A DNA stretch of 64,000 nucleotides, taken from CAVTWJ01 sp963849485 (GTDB lineage: Bacteria; Oederibacteriota; Muellerivitia; Muellerivitales; Muellerivitaceae). The notes under the pieces are model-generated. The model had not been told where the DNA came from. It did not search any database and saw nothing but the letters and a program-made list of their open reading frames with translations. The DNA lies in assembly GCA_963849485.1 (NCBI GenBank), contig CAWKIF010000102.1:1-64000 (forward strand), read 5' to 3'. The translations under genes and the position numbers were made by a program. Positions 11,401 through 17,883 of this stretch are shown here, one piece after another. Numbering within the stretch: the stretch's first letter is position 1; each line of letters starts with the position of its first letter.

Positions 11401-13345
11401 TGTTCAAGGGCGTGGAACTGGGGGTCGGGCTGAGGGTAATCGATGGGGAAGTCGTAACCGTCGGGGTCAAGGAGACCGTCGGGGAAAGGGTGATCGTTGA
11501 TGTCGGCGAAGCCGAAGGCGTAGCGGTGAGGGACGCCGTAGGCGGCATCGAATCCGTGGGGGTCGCCGAGGCGGTGATCGAAACGGTGAGGGATACCGTC
11601 GGCGTCAACGAAACCGTCGGCGAAAGCGTGACCGTCGATGTCGGCGAGGCTGAAGGCGTAGCGGTGTAGGACAGAACCGGCGTCATCGTAAACGTCGAGG
11701 TCACCGTGGGAGTGGCCGTGACCGTCGGGCTGTTCAAGGGCGTGGAGCTGGGGGTGGGGCTGAGGGTGATTGAAACGGTGAGGGATGCCGTCGGTGTCGT
11801 CGAAACCGTCGGGGACAGGGTGACCGTCGGCGTCGCGGTGCTGGAAGGCGTCAGGGTGGCCGTGCCGGTGGGGGCGGGAGAGGAGGTGATGGAAGGCGTC
11901 AGGCTGACTGTACCCGTCGAGGTGAGGGTGGCGGTCACCGTCGGCGTGGCGCTATTCACGGGGGTGGAGGTCAGGGTGAGGGTGGCGGTGATCGTCGGGG
12001 TTAAGGTGGGGGTACCGGTTCTCGTGGACGTGGAGGTAATGGAGAAAGTGACGGTGGGGGTGGAACTGTTCAACGGGGTGGTTGTCCGGGTGACGGTCGG
12101 CGTCACGGTGAGGGTAAAGGTGGGTGAATTCGTTGCCGGAGCGGTGGGGGTTTCGGTCGGCGTGGAAGTGGCCGGCGGAGTGTCGGTGGGGGTGAACGTC
12201 ACGGTTGAAGTCGAGGTCACCGAGGGGGTTGGGGTGGAAGTCGGGGAAAGGGTGATCGTCGGCGAGAAAGTGTTTGTGGATGAAAAGGTGGGCGTAAAGG
12301 TCGAGGTGGGGATCGGGGTGGAGGTGGGGGTAAAGGTATTCGTGGGGACGTTAGTGGGCGTGAAGATGTGGGTGGGGCAGGAGCCAGCGTTGTCCGAGGT
12401 GGAGGGGTCATAGGCGAAATAAGGAACGGATGTGTTCAACCGGTAGAAGAAATAGGGCCCGGTGGGGCCCGGTGGAATCAAACCGAAGGGCTGGCTGGGG
12501 TTCACGATTTGCAGCCAGGCATAGCCGTTGGCGGCTCCCGCCCCCAGTGAAACGACGTAAACATCGCCGGTCTGGACAGAGGGTGGGCCGGCCCCCGCCG
12601 CCTGTTTGGAGGCGCTGGAGGAGGCGGCGAAAGTGGTGGGGACGGAATCGAAATTCACCAGGGAGCCGTTGCCGAGGTAGGCGATGCCGTCCGAACCCAA
12701 GGCGGTGAGGACGAACCCTCCTCCCGAGGGGGCGATAGCCAAGTCCGCGCCCGTGGGCGAAGCGGAAAGGGTGTCGGACTGGAAGGTAAAGTAACTGGTC
12801 GTGGAGCCGTAAGAGGAGGCGTCCACCGTGTAGCAGGTTCGCACGACCGATCCTAAGGAGACCGCGAGGTCGCTGACCGAACCCGCGGTAATGTTAGAAA
12901 GGACCGCCCCCAGGGCCAAGGGTTGCAGGTTGGCCGCGTTGACCATCTCCAGGGAAATCAACCGGGCGCTTCCCTGGGGGACGGAAATGGAAAAATCCAG
13001 CTCCCCGGTGCCCGTGGTTCCCGAGGAGAGGGAGCCGGTGGTGCCGTTGATCGTCGTCATGTTGGGGCCGGAGATGTTATAGAGGACGGCGTTATTGGTC
13101 ACGCCCAAAAGGCTGGCCTTGACCTGGCCGGTCAGGGGGATGGCGATGGAAACGTTATAACCCTTCGAGGGGGTCACGGGGGAAGTCGGGGAGAGTTTCC
13201 CCTGGCAGCCCCAAAGGATGGCCAGGCCCAATAGGAGGGACCCCAAGGCCAAAAGGGGCAGGCGGTTTTTACGGAGGCCAACGGGTCGGGGACCCCGGGG
13301 ACGGCGTTGGGCCGGGCCTTTCTTCGCGCGACGGGCGGGGCTCAC
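2495..13345 (-). CDS. Giant repeat lipoprotein, 3616 aa
   Basis: I start it at GTG 13345, which gives a GTGA overlap with the stop of the upstream barrel gene and a GAGGTGA ribosome site; a TTG further upstream is less likely. After a basic N-terminus comes a hydrophobic segment ending LAILWGC, a plausible lipobox, so the protein is probably a lipoprotein exported by Sec. Residues of roughly 340-830 are a Thr/Pro/Ser-rich linker of TPT-type repeats. The rest, about 2790 residues, is 24 tandem modules of about 115-120 residues that alternate between two types: A modules with a TDxxTGACxxF header and B modules with an AEDGNCxxF header, making 12 A-B pairs. The modules carry conserved VGPW and LYD.TG.T.LD motifs and end near LE(A/G)P. 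I do not recognise a named family. It is the last gene of a three-gene operon. A surface adhesin or fibre is an inference. Confidence 0.85.
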   Translation of the reverse strand: MSPARRAKKGPAQRRPRGPRPVGLRKNRLPLLALGSLLLGLAILWGCQGKLSPTSPVTPSKGYNVSIAIPLTGQVKASLLGVTNNAVLYNISGPNMTTINGTTGSLSSGTTGTGELDFSISVPQGSARLISLEMVNAANLQPLALGAVLSNITAGSVSDLAVSLGSVVRTCYTVDASSYGSTTSYFTFQSDTLSASPTGADLAIAPSGGGFVLTALGSDGIAYLGNGSLVNFDSVPTTFAASSSASKQAAGAGPPSVQTGDVYVVSLGAGAANGYAWLQIVNPSQPFGLIPPGPTGPYFFYRLNTSVPYFAYDPSTSDNAGSCPTHIFTPTNVPTNTFTPTSTPIPTSTFTPTFSSTNTFSPTITLSPTSTPTPSVTSTSTVTFTPTDTPPATSTPTETPTAPATNSPTFTLTVTPTVTRTTTPLNSSTPTVTFSITSTSTRTGTPTLTPTITATLTLTSTPVNSATPTVTATLTSTGTVSLTPSITSSPAPTGTATLTPSSTATPTVTLSPTVSTTPTASLTVSITLSPTPSSTPLNSPTVTATPTVTSTFTMTPVLSYTATPSASPTSTVTLSPTVSLTPTVSLTVSITASATPTDSMPPTASLTATPSASPTSTITLSPTVSLTPTVTTSPSITLSPTPSSTPLNSPTVTATPTVTLTDSMTPVLSYTKTPTASPTSTVTLSPTVTLTLTPTSTLTLTSTPANTSTPTPTATITLTSTVTLTPTATLTPTISASPTPTGTVTSTPTITSTPLATGTPTMSLTVTPSSSPTASLTVTPVLSYTSTSTVTATPTTTSTSTLSPTPPPTPAFSSAAVSCINTDGGDGACRVFQLSIAANGAAGFPSQSYALVKDLSNNSSVYVGPWGYSGAGTTFTANLSGESFGVTSTSSPVSASLSVALLDATKGVTYGVLLPSGSPLSLEAPPGYIYTSSAACYTTLEDGNCSVFTFSINPYTPACAATQVSMIKLTDIATGSATMFGPVTYTCNNFNWQVPAEAMGVTQGPALSQLFREDLYDSTGTNLWDSKTIGPLNLENPGNYIAASSLACITSDQVTGACRAFTLTVNANGPAGVNSTSYAYVTDTSNGDSAWVGPWTYQGAGYSFSVTLQPEDFGITSAVSQVQANFNVKLYDETKSTILDTAVPAGSPMTLEGPSEYIYSNNFNCTTYAVDGNCGYFNFNTTLNNPASSPVTSLVKLIDLSTPATVFLGPLVNNGPGNQAYSVALNGELLGLQPGQTAVNHSFEEFLTDSTGVTVLDNQPAGPFSYEYSVNYLAGSNLTCLSTDSGTGACKEFVFTIDANAPAGVTSVGTALITDTTNGQYDWVGPWNYTGTGTSFSVTLNGYDFNVYSNSPPVQGAFTVKLYDATESVLLDSDVPAGSPMSIEYPTEFIYSDSFSCSTYAQDGNCTYFTFNANLDNPGSTPVTTLVALEDLTRGVSVFLGPFVNTGGGDQGFSSILNGAQFNLNPGDTAVGDAFEATLYNSSATTILDTHSAPTFSYEYPTAYLASSSVTPLFVGGNQAVQGFVLNLQPNGPPGVLSTSYAYLYDTQNSEYAWVGPVTYTGTGDSYSATILSSDLGFTTSASGAVSSPLSIKFYDATQSVILNTSVPAGSPLTLEAPNEFIYGAAYDTFSCQTFDADGNCVYFTYNTDLDAPFSATTPVTTLVRLENLTSGVTTYLGPFVNSSGTNQGFSTVLNGAEMGLSAGQSAVNQQFQEQLMDATGVTVLDRQGAESWSYEYPVNYLTSASVSVLSTDPANGGAVQRFLMTIGTNGPAGVLSSNTAQIIDTKNSAVYSVGPWSYTGTGSFSVTLNGTNFGILTNTAPVSTGFIVKLWDQNETHWEDTIVPTGSPITLEAPSEFIYGAGYNTFSCQTLNEDGTCDIFIYNTDLDAPFSASTPVTTLVKLENLTSGVTVNLGPFVDNQGTNQAHSVTLNGASFGLAPGGSAVNQQFQEQLFDASGVTLLDQTGAETFSYEYPANYLAGTSIAPMFYDPVSQAYQGFAVTILPNGPPTVPSISYAEVIDTTNNQFAWVGPITYTGTGDSYAATLTSIDFGFTVQSAPVSSNFIVKLYDQTEGHWLDTSTPAGSPVTLEASTGYIYAASFGSNVLAEDGNSVTFNFNTTLNTPGTTTQNFQYALVNLSGGTNPATLFFGPVANPLGNHAYAVTLTGASFGLTAGQVAMSQVFEELLYDSSGQTILGSLPVGTLSLENNTPNTSDSLVSSSLSSLLTGVSGAFQTFLLNLSVSGGAGVTSTNYLKVEDLSNSTNQVLGPFTYSGTGTFPITLLSSMFNVTTTSPVSAAFGVTLLNDSSTTVLGSAVPAGSPVSLVGPEEYLFRNSAYNELTCSTVAEDGNCEELTFQYYLEAPSGAPATTYLKVADLNASGGPITVGFGPVTDSGGAIEANYPLLAQQFGLTNPGQTAVSQVMEELLYADSAGVTLLDTYPLGTWNLETPSPYLSSATLTTVQTDPLSGACQQFLLSLNPVGPAGVPKTGYARVTDLTNNDYYMLGPITFDGSGSYSTTLNGSYFSVTSASPVSTAFSVTFFAENQSTVLNSVPLAGSPISFEAPAEYLYRNTSYNGVACATSAEDGNCEEFNFEYYLEAPSGAPATTYIKLIDLTAPGGPATVAFGPITDTGGAYSNTYPLLPRQFGLSSPGQIALNQVFEELLYADAGSVTLLDSWQAGTLNLENPSPYISSSSLSCVVTDPATSACRSVQLDLGLSAPTGITKTVWAYIYDTSNGHTAYEMGPINFTGSATIPLTIRGTDLGLTTANLPVSTAMAVTLYDQTKNHILDAAVPAGSPLMMEAPLQYFLNSGTLTSTSTGEDGNWQAFNFQPYVDSPGSATVTTMVKLIDLSNSTTVSDQIVDNNGGGYEPTLPMLPAQFGVTAAGQIALNQVFLAELYDSTGVTLLDTCSPGTINLEAPSPILTGSSVSPLVIDPSTNAWRQFLLTLFASAPAGVTKTSYALVTDTSAVNNPTTWVGPWTYVGPGNSFAATLSPISFNLGTAGLTVATSLAVTLYDEAKSRPEGSSVPTGSPMTLEAPLEYISSTSYSCQTSAEDGNCESFYVSAYLSAPGSSTVLSQLKIVDLSNGITVGLGPVTDINGGGYSNSYYLSPEQFGVNTAGQIALNQNLALQLFDSTGVTLLDQKYPGAINLENPSPFISSSSLSCLTTDSGTGACQVFQLLLNSQGPAGVSETSYADIVNQTTGTVTVVGPWSYSGSGTLAVTISGRSMGLTAAGVPVASQLAVTLLNGQQNKVLGVSVPVGGSPANLEAAPAYIDSTSYASAILAEDGNVNAFTFYIYPYTPGCTASQVSMIRLWDVTNGTSVTFGPVTYTCTDYTYYVTAAQLGLGPGQTLLNQKLVTQLLDSTGTKIWDTQNAGTLNLEYPQDYMGSSAINCLTTDGGTGACQAFQFTINANAPSGVTQVSYAQVAANAHTVLVGPWSYAGTGMSHTVTLSGYEFGLNTPTTIASAQFAVTLLNEAQNKVFSYGTPTGSPISIEAPPGYIDTANLSSPATLLAEDGNPTAFNFYIYPYVPGCSTQQTSMVRVIDTTSGNYVWLGPYTYTCTDFVGQITAAQFGLTPGQIFTNHNFVMELYNSTGTVIWDTYQLGTFTLEGP

Positions 13346-14583
13346 AGGCTCACCTCGTAATGGGTCCCGAAGGTCCAATGGGCATAGGCGAGGTCGACCC
13401 GGTTGCCGGAAAGGTCATAGCCGCCGTTTTGCCAGAGGACGTAATCAAAGCCCGCCGTGAAACGCAGCGAGGAGGAGGCGTCGAGCTTGAACTTCATCGA
13501 GGGTTGCAGGCCCAGAAGGTAGCCTCCCCCGTCATAAAGCGTGTTGGCCGCCGGGTAGCCGTTGGCCAGGATGTATTTTGCGCGGGCCAGGAGGGTGAAG
13601 TTGCCGAAAGCGTAACTGGGGTAGAGGTAAAACCGGGGGGCGAGCGAGGGGTCGGGTTCGGTGACCAGCGACCCGTTGATGGCGTTCTGGGCCGGGAGAA
13701 AATACTGCCCCCCCACCTCGAAGGAAAAGGCCTGGGGGTTGTTCCAGGCGTAGGAGGCGTTCACGTTGGGACCCATCTGGAGCAGGTCGATCCCCTCCGC
13801 CTGGGTCGGCAAAAAGTAAAAGGCCGAGAGGCGCAGGATGTCGTTCCCGTCCCCGCCATGGTCCGCCACGCGGTTCAGGGAAAGAAAGACCGAATCCCCC
13901 AGCTTCAACGGCACACCCCCGGAAAACAGCCCGTAATTGGGGTTGAAGGCGCCCGAATAGAGGTAACCCGCCGCGACGCCGTATTGTTCCCCGCCCGCCT
14001 TCAGGGACAAGCCGTAGAGAAAGCTGAGGCCGAAACCCCGTCCCCGGTAATCGCTGTCGATGAATTCGGTGGGGACGATGGAATTGGTCTGTTTGAATTC
14101 CCAGGAGGTGTCCCCGGTGGGAAGGTTGATGCCGATGTTGACGATGGAAGGGAGGGAAAAGCTGTCAAAGCCCGCCTCCATCCCCACCACCGTGTCGGTG
14201 AGGGACGAGAGGTTGAAGGTTTCCGTGCCCGACACCGAATCGGTGTAATTGCCGTTGGCGAACTCGGTTTGGCTGTAGAAGCGGGCGTCCTTCCAGGGGG
14301 TGACCGAGAGGGTCAGGGGCACCAAAAATTCGGAGCCGTTGTAAGGAAGGACATCGTTGGAGCTCCAGCCGATATATTGCGCCCCCAGATCCAGGGAAAC
14401 CCGGGAGGTTTTGGGGGAGGGGGGGGCGGGGACACTGTCAGCGGTCACAGGTGCGGTGGAAGCCGTGACGGTTGGGGAAACGGCATCCTCCGTTTGGGCG
14501 CGCAAGCGATCCGGGAAGATGCCCATGAATAGCCCCAGCAAAAGACAAGCCGTCATTGGGACGGAGGGGTAAAGGCGGATCAT
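13342..14583 (-). CDS. Outer-membrane beta-barrel protein
   Basis: This 413-residue protein begins MIRLYPSVPMTACLLLGLFMG and has a signal peptide ending near LRAQ. A short Pro/Ser/Ala linker follows, then alternating hydrophobic/polar strands with many aromatic and glycine residues (VSLDLGAQYIGWSS, FGLSFLYGLSL, RFYLYPSYAFGNFTLLARAKY). Strands of this kind, a C-terminus HYEVSL and the absence of other domains point to an outer-membrane beta-barrel of about 14-16 strands. The start overlaps the stop of the FecR-domain gene by 4 nt (ATGA) and an AAGGAGG site lies just upstream. Its stop overlaps the start of the giant lipoprotein. The overlaps suggest translational coupling. A role as exporter or anchor for the giant lipoprotein is inferred from context only; a pore or structural porin is the alternative. 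Confidence 0.8.
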   Translation of the reverse strand: MIRLYPSVPMTACLLLGLFMGIFPDRLRAQTEDAVSPTVTASTAPVTADSVPAPPSPKTSRVSLDLGAQYIGWSSNDVLPYNGSEFLVPLTLSVTPWKDARFYSQTEFANGNYTDSVSGTETFNLSSLTDTVVGMEAGFDSFSLPSIVNIGINLPTGDTSWEFKQTNSIVPTEFIDSDYRGRGFGLSFLYGLSLKAGGEQYGVAAGYLYSGAFNPNYGLFSGGVPLKLGDSVFLSLNRVADHGGDGNDILRLSAFYFLPTQAEGIDLLQMGPNVNASYAWNNPQAFSFEVGGQYFLPAQNAINGSLVTEPDPSLAPRFYLYPSYAFGNFTLLARAKYILANGYPAANTLYDGGGYLLGLQPSMKFKLDASSSLRFTAGFDYVLWQNGGYDLSGNRVDLAYAHWTFGTHYEVSL

Positions 14584-15575
14584 AGGCCCTCCTTCCCCGG
14601 AACGACCACTTGGATGTGGACGGATTGGGTGGCGGAATTGATGTTGTTGTCCTGGTTCGGGACGATCCCGGAGACAAATTGCTGGTTAAGATCACCCAGG
14701 CTCAGGTTGCTTAAGGAGCCTAGGGCGCTATTGGGCTGATAGCCCGCGGAGGGGTTGCCGGGAGCGGGACCGTTGCCCCCCAAGGGGTTGCCGTTGTCTC
14801 CGCCGGTTCCGGAACCGCCTCCCGATTGATCGCCGCCGTTCCCCCCGCCGGTGCCGCCCGTGCCGGACGAACCACCCGAACCCGTTCCGCCGGTACCGTT
14901 GCCATTCCCACCGGACCCGTTCCCGCCGCCTCCACCCTTGACGCCCTTGGGGGGCGGCGGGGCCTGGCCGGTCTTTCCATCCCAGTGGCCGTCCACGAAA
15001 TGTCCCGATTGGCCGGCCCCAAAAAGATGGCCGTTCCCTCCCGCGCCGGCGTTCACGGTCCCCTCAAACACATCCAGGTCGAGGGTTTTCGTTTTCGGAT
15101 CGTAACCCACGGAGTATTCGGTGCCCCGGACACCGCAGATCACGCCCCCGGCGTCGATCTCGAAAGTCGATTTGGCGGAGAAAAGTTTTTTCACTTGGGC
15201 GAAGATCTTTCCCGCGTCCAGGTGGAAGAGGAAGTTTTTTTCCTTCGGGGAGGGGCGTTGGAGGGTCACGATATGCATCTGGGTTCCGGCGGACAGGGTG
15301 AGGAGCGAGCCGTCGGGGCATTGGAGCACCGCCTGGGACTTTTCACCGACCTGGACGGTCTCGCTGGGAAGGACGAACTGGCCGTCGAAGACCCGGCGGC
15401 CATTGCCCGCGTCGGTCATGGCATGGACCAAGCCGATCACCCTTTGCAGGTAGGCCTTGTCCTCGGCCGCGGCCCAAAGGCTTGGACGGAAAACCAGGAA
15501 TATAAATAAGAGGGCACATGCGCTTTTGCGTTTCACCGCGGGTCCATCCTCAAGGTCAGTCCTCGTTGGCTTCAT
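14580..15575 (-). CDS. FecR-domain periplasmic protein with Gly-rich tail
   Basis: 331 residues if the ATG at 15575 is used; a GTG at 15536 (giving MKRKSACALLFIFL) is equally good and places the signal peptide at the very N-terminus. The signal peptide ends near SLWAAAED. A FecR-type domain follows at roughly residues 60-200: tests such as VLQCPDGSLLTLSAGTQM, KNFLFHLDAGKIFAQVKK, FEIDAGGVICGVRGTEYSV and LDVFEGTV match the family. FecR domains act as periplasmic sensors or carbohydrate/surface-binding modules. After about residue 200 comes a long Gly/Asn/Ser tract (GGGGGNGSGG type), then a short C-terminal segment. It is the first gene of the operon with the barrel and giant lipoprotein genes. 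No ECF sigma factor or anti-sigma transmembrane arrangement is nearby, so regulation of iron uptake is unlikely. Confidence 0.85.
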   Translation of the reverse strand: MKPTRTDLEDGPAVKRKSACALLFIFLVFRPSLWAAAEDKAYLQRVIGLVHAMTDAGNGRRVFDGQFVLPSETVQVGEKSQAVLQCPDGSLLTLSAGTQMHIVTLQRPSPKEKNFLFHLDAGKIFAQVKKLFSAKSTFEIDAGGVICGVRGTEYSVGYDPKTKTLDLDVFEGTVNAGAGGNGHLFGAGQSGHFVDGHWDGKTGQAPPPPKGVKGGGGGNGSGGNGNGTGGTGSGGSSGTGGTGGGNGGDQSGGGSGTGGDNGNPLGGNGPAPGNPSAGYQPNSALGSLSNLSLGDLNQQFVSGIVPNQDNNINSATQSVHIQVVVPGKEGL

Positions 15576-15690
15576 ATAATAAAATTCGGCCTGCGTTCAA
15601 ACAACGGGTCGGTGTTGAGAGGTGCCGCGATGGGAAACAGATGAGGGAAACACCCCCACCCCAACGCGGTTCAAGCTTCGGCGTTAAAGG

Positions 15691-15939
15691 TTAGGGGTGA
15701 GGAGTGAGGGAAACGCGAGGATGGGTCTGGCCTTGGATGGGATTCAACTTCGATCCCCTCTTGGCCCCCTTGGCTCCCGGGGTTGACTGGGCGCCTGTGC
15801 CGCCCACCATCGATACCGGAATCGGATTCGTCCTGCTGCCCAAGGGCGCTCCGCTGTTCGCTGTTTGAGCCAGCGCGGCGGAAGCGAGAAACGTAAATGC
15901 AAGAACTGTGGCGTAGGCCACCCATCGGATGCGTGCCAT
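15691..15939 (-). CDS. Small secreted protein, 82 aa
   Basis: The start ATG at 15939 is chosen because GGGGAGG lies five bases upstream and the next residues (MARIRWVAYATVLAFTFLASAALAQ) form a clean signal peptide cleaved after ALAQ. An in-frame upstream start at 16011 would put a charged stretch before the signal and lacks a ribosome site. The mature part is only about 55 residues, Gly/Ala/Lys/Pro-rich (GAPLGSRTNPIPVSMVGGTG), with no recognisable domain. It lies alone between the FecR operon and a divergent small secreted protein. Function unknown. Confidence 0.6.
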   Translation of the reverse strand: MARIRWVAYATVLAFTFLASAALAQTANSGAPLGSRTNPIPVSMVGGTGAQSTPGAKGAKRGSKLNPIQGQTHPRVSLTPHP

Positions 15940-16279
15940 AAAGCCTCCCCTGCAGTGCCGAACTATCGTCTTTCCGGCACCGAACCTAATGACAATTGCA
16001 AATAATTCCATATCCGTCCGTTTGTTTCAATATTAAAGCGAGAAATTAACAACCGATGACCGGGAGTTTCGAGTGTGATGGGGGTTCAACGGGACAATCC
16101 GCCCGGACTCCTGCCACATATCGTATATATAGAAGCCTTTAGGTGGTTTCTGCAAGTAACGAGGTAAACCTTCGCCCCGAATTTACCTCCCGATGCCCGC
16201 AATCTCTTTTTGACCTCCCTATAATCGCCCTACATCACCCGGGGTTGACTCTCGGGTTTTAACCAAGGAGCATCCACCC
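15940..16279. other. Divergent intergenic region
   Basis: No gene is seen between the two divergent small secreted-protein genes. A TATAAT hexamer at 16220-16225 is a candidate -10 for the plus-strand gene, but no good -35 is found at the right spacing. The ribosome site AAGGAG lies about ten bases before the ATG at 16280. Confidence 0.35.
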
Positions 16280-16966
16280 ATGCGGAAATTAATTTTTCTG
16301 ACAGTTCTTTTGACGGTCCTCGGAAGTGTTTCCAGATCCTACGCCGATAACCCCACCGGGCAAGCGGCTGGAAAGCGTCAGCACAAGCCCATGAAGAGCA
16401 CCCATCAAACGGTGATCGCCGGACAAGTCGACCGCCGCAGCAAGGATAAAATTAAGGGCGGATCGCTCGACTCGAGCAACCTGGAAATAAACAAGGAGAA
16501 GAACGGGAAAGGGAGTTCCTCCAACGGCGGCTCCAAAGGTTCCTCCAAAAATGGCGGTTCACTCGATTCCAGCAACTTGGAAAAAAATAAGGTGAAGGGC
16601 GGAAAAGGAAATTCCTCCAGCGGAAATTCCACGGGCAATAAAACGGCATCCGATGACTGGGAAAACACGGGCGGCTCCACCGGATCAAAGGGCAAAGATT
16701 CCGGTAAGGGCGGCGGAAAGTCCAAGGGTTCGATCTCGGCCAAAGATGATTGGGAAAATACAGGCGGTTCCGCCGGCTCCAACTGCAAAAGCTCCGGCAA
16801 AGACGGTGGAAAATCAAAAACCGCGACGGATGATTGGCAGAATACCTCCGGTGGAAAAACCGCAGCCGATGACTGGAACAGCACCGACGCCAAGTCTAAG
16901 ACGAACGGTTCGTCCGGCTTCGGAGGGCCAACCGGCGGCTCAATCCCCGCCGCCGCCCATCAATAA
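16280..16966 (+). CDS. Secreted Gly/Ser/Lys-rich repeat protein
   Basis: 228 residues with a signal peptide (MRKLIFLTVLLTVLGSVSRSYA) and a ribosome site AAGGAG upstream. The mature protein is low complexity, dominated by Gly, Ser, Lys and Asn. It contains two copies of GGSLDSSNLExNK and four variants of a DDW motif (SDDWENTGGS, KDDWENTGGS, TDDWQNTSGG, ADDWNSTD), each separated by a Gly/Ser/Lys spacer with runs such as GSSSNGGSKGSS. No family is recognised. The regular acidic-aromatic DDWxNT motif between flexible basic spacers looks like a set of short binding or polymerisation motifs on a disordered chain; this is inference. It is monocistronic and followed by REP-like hairpins. Confidence 0.7.
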   Translation: MRKLIFLTVLLTVLGSVSRSYADNPTGQAAGKRQHKPMKSTHQTVIAGQVDRRSKDKIKGGSLDSSNLEINKEKNGKGSSSNGGSKGSSKNGGSLDSSNLEKNKVKGGKGNSSSGNSTGNKTASDDWENTGGSTGSKGKDSGKGGGKSKGSISAKDDWENTGGSAGSNCKSSGKDGGKSKTATDDWQNTSGGKTAADDWNSTDAKSKTNGSSGFGGPTGGSIPAAAHQ

Positions 16967-17027
16967 ATACGCAACTATCTTCTTGGCGAACCCTACCTAT
17001 CCAAAAGCTTTGATTTTTTTATTCTCA

Positions 17028-17123
17028 CCTTCTCCCCCGGGGGGAGAAGGATGGGATGAGGGGGGAACTTATAAACTGCAGCACCCCTCACCCTCCCTCT
17101 CCCTGACTCAAGGGGGAGAGGGT
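17028..17123. repeat. Two adjacent GC-rich hairpins
   Basis: CCTTCTCCCC at 17028-17037 pairs with GGGGAGAAGG at 17041-17050. A second hairpin lies at about 17095-17122 (CCCTCTCCCT with AGGGGGAGAGGG). Sequences of the form CTCACCC...GAGAGGGT are common dispersed intergenic repeats. They may also end transcription of the gene ending at 16966. Apart from these, 16967-17332 holds nothing recognised. Confidence 0.6.
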
Positions 17124-17332
17124 TTATTTACAAGCTTTTCGAAGGGCATAGTTTCGTATGAATATTCTTTTTTCCTTTATCTGCCGGATAATTTTTCCCG
17201 TCTGGTCTACCGACCTTCCCAGGGTTAATCGTCCTTCCCATTGCTAACAAGCAATTAACATTTGTGATGTCATTTATCGATTAAAAGATCCTCCACAGAG
17301 GGGAGCCAACATTTCAATTGCGGAGGCTTGCC

Positions 17333-17752
17333 TTGAGGAATTTTATTTTTTCGGGAACTTTATTAGCCTTGTCGGTTCTGGGACTCGCCTGCGGTGGAGG
17401 CAGCCCCTCCAGTTCCAACAACAGCAATAGCAGTAGCCCCAGTACGTCGAATTATTATTTCAAGGCAACGGGCGGCAGCGCGGGCGTTTCGGCAGTGTTG
17501 AGCTGGGCTTTTTCCGAAGTCCCTGGCAACCCCTATTCCGGGACGGTCACGACGACGTTGCCCTATACCTCGCCCAACTGCGCCGTCGTGAGCGCCAGCG
17601 GCAGTGATTTTTCCGTGGCCGGCGCCATGAGTTGCTTTCCCTGTTCCGTCCCCCTGACCCTCACTATTTACAATTCCAGCTCGGTGGCGGTCACCCAAGC
17701 GGCAACCACCGGGGTCGGCACTATGACGAACGTCGTCTACACCGAACCTTAA
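17333..17752 (+). CDS. Small lipoprotein, about 139 aa
   Basis: The start is a TTG. The TTG at 17333 has a GGAGG site six bases upstream and gives MRNFIFSGTLLALSVLGLAC; a TTG at 17318 would add five residues. The hydrophobic core ends at LGLAC, a good lipobox, so the product should be a lipoprotein. The next residues are a Gly/Ser/Asn linker (GGGSPSSSNNSNSSSPS). The remaining 110 or so residues look like a beta-sandwich (YYFKATGGSAGVSAVLSW, LPYTSPNCAVVSASGSDFSV, SVPLTLTIYNSSSVAV). Three Cys residues after the lipid Cys could form disulfides. No named family recognised. It is monocistronic. Confidence 0.65.
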   Translation: MRNFIFSGTLLALSVLGLACGGGSPSSSNNSNSSSPSTSNYYFKATGGSAGVSAVLSWAFSEVPGNPYSGTVTTTLPYTSPNCAVVSASGSDFSVAGAMSCFPCSVPLTLTIYNSSSVAVTQAATTGVGTMTNVVYTEP

Positions 17753-17820
17753 CCCGGACTTTTTCAGCATCCTGTTAAAATAGTTTTTACTTTTCCCCTG
17801 CCGTGCGGCTTTCCCTTGAC

Positions 17821-17853
17821 AGGCTCAGGGCCCCTTGAGAACCTGAGGGCCGG
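17821..17853. repeat. REP-like palindromic element
   Basis: GGCTCAGGGCCCC is followed by a partly complementary CCTGAGGGCC a few bases on. The CTCAGGGCCC core also occurs as the 14-bp palindrome at 1840-1853, so it is a dispersed element. Confidence 0.5.
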
Positions 17854-17883
17854 GACTCAAGCCTGTATCAGGAGGTCGTACCG

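Noticed and set aside
10910..12413. Long open frames on the plus strand with VGVxVGV repeats (also at 20357-22357)
   Set aside because: They are the antisense of the Thr-Pro-rich codons (ACC/CCC) of the minus-strand genes; no ribosome sites or families.
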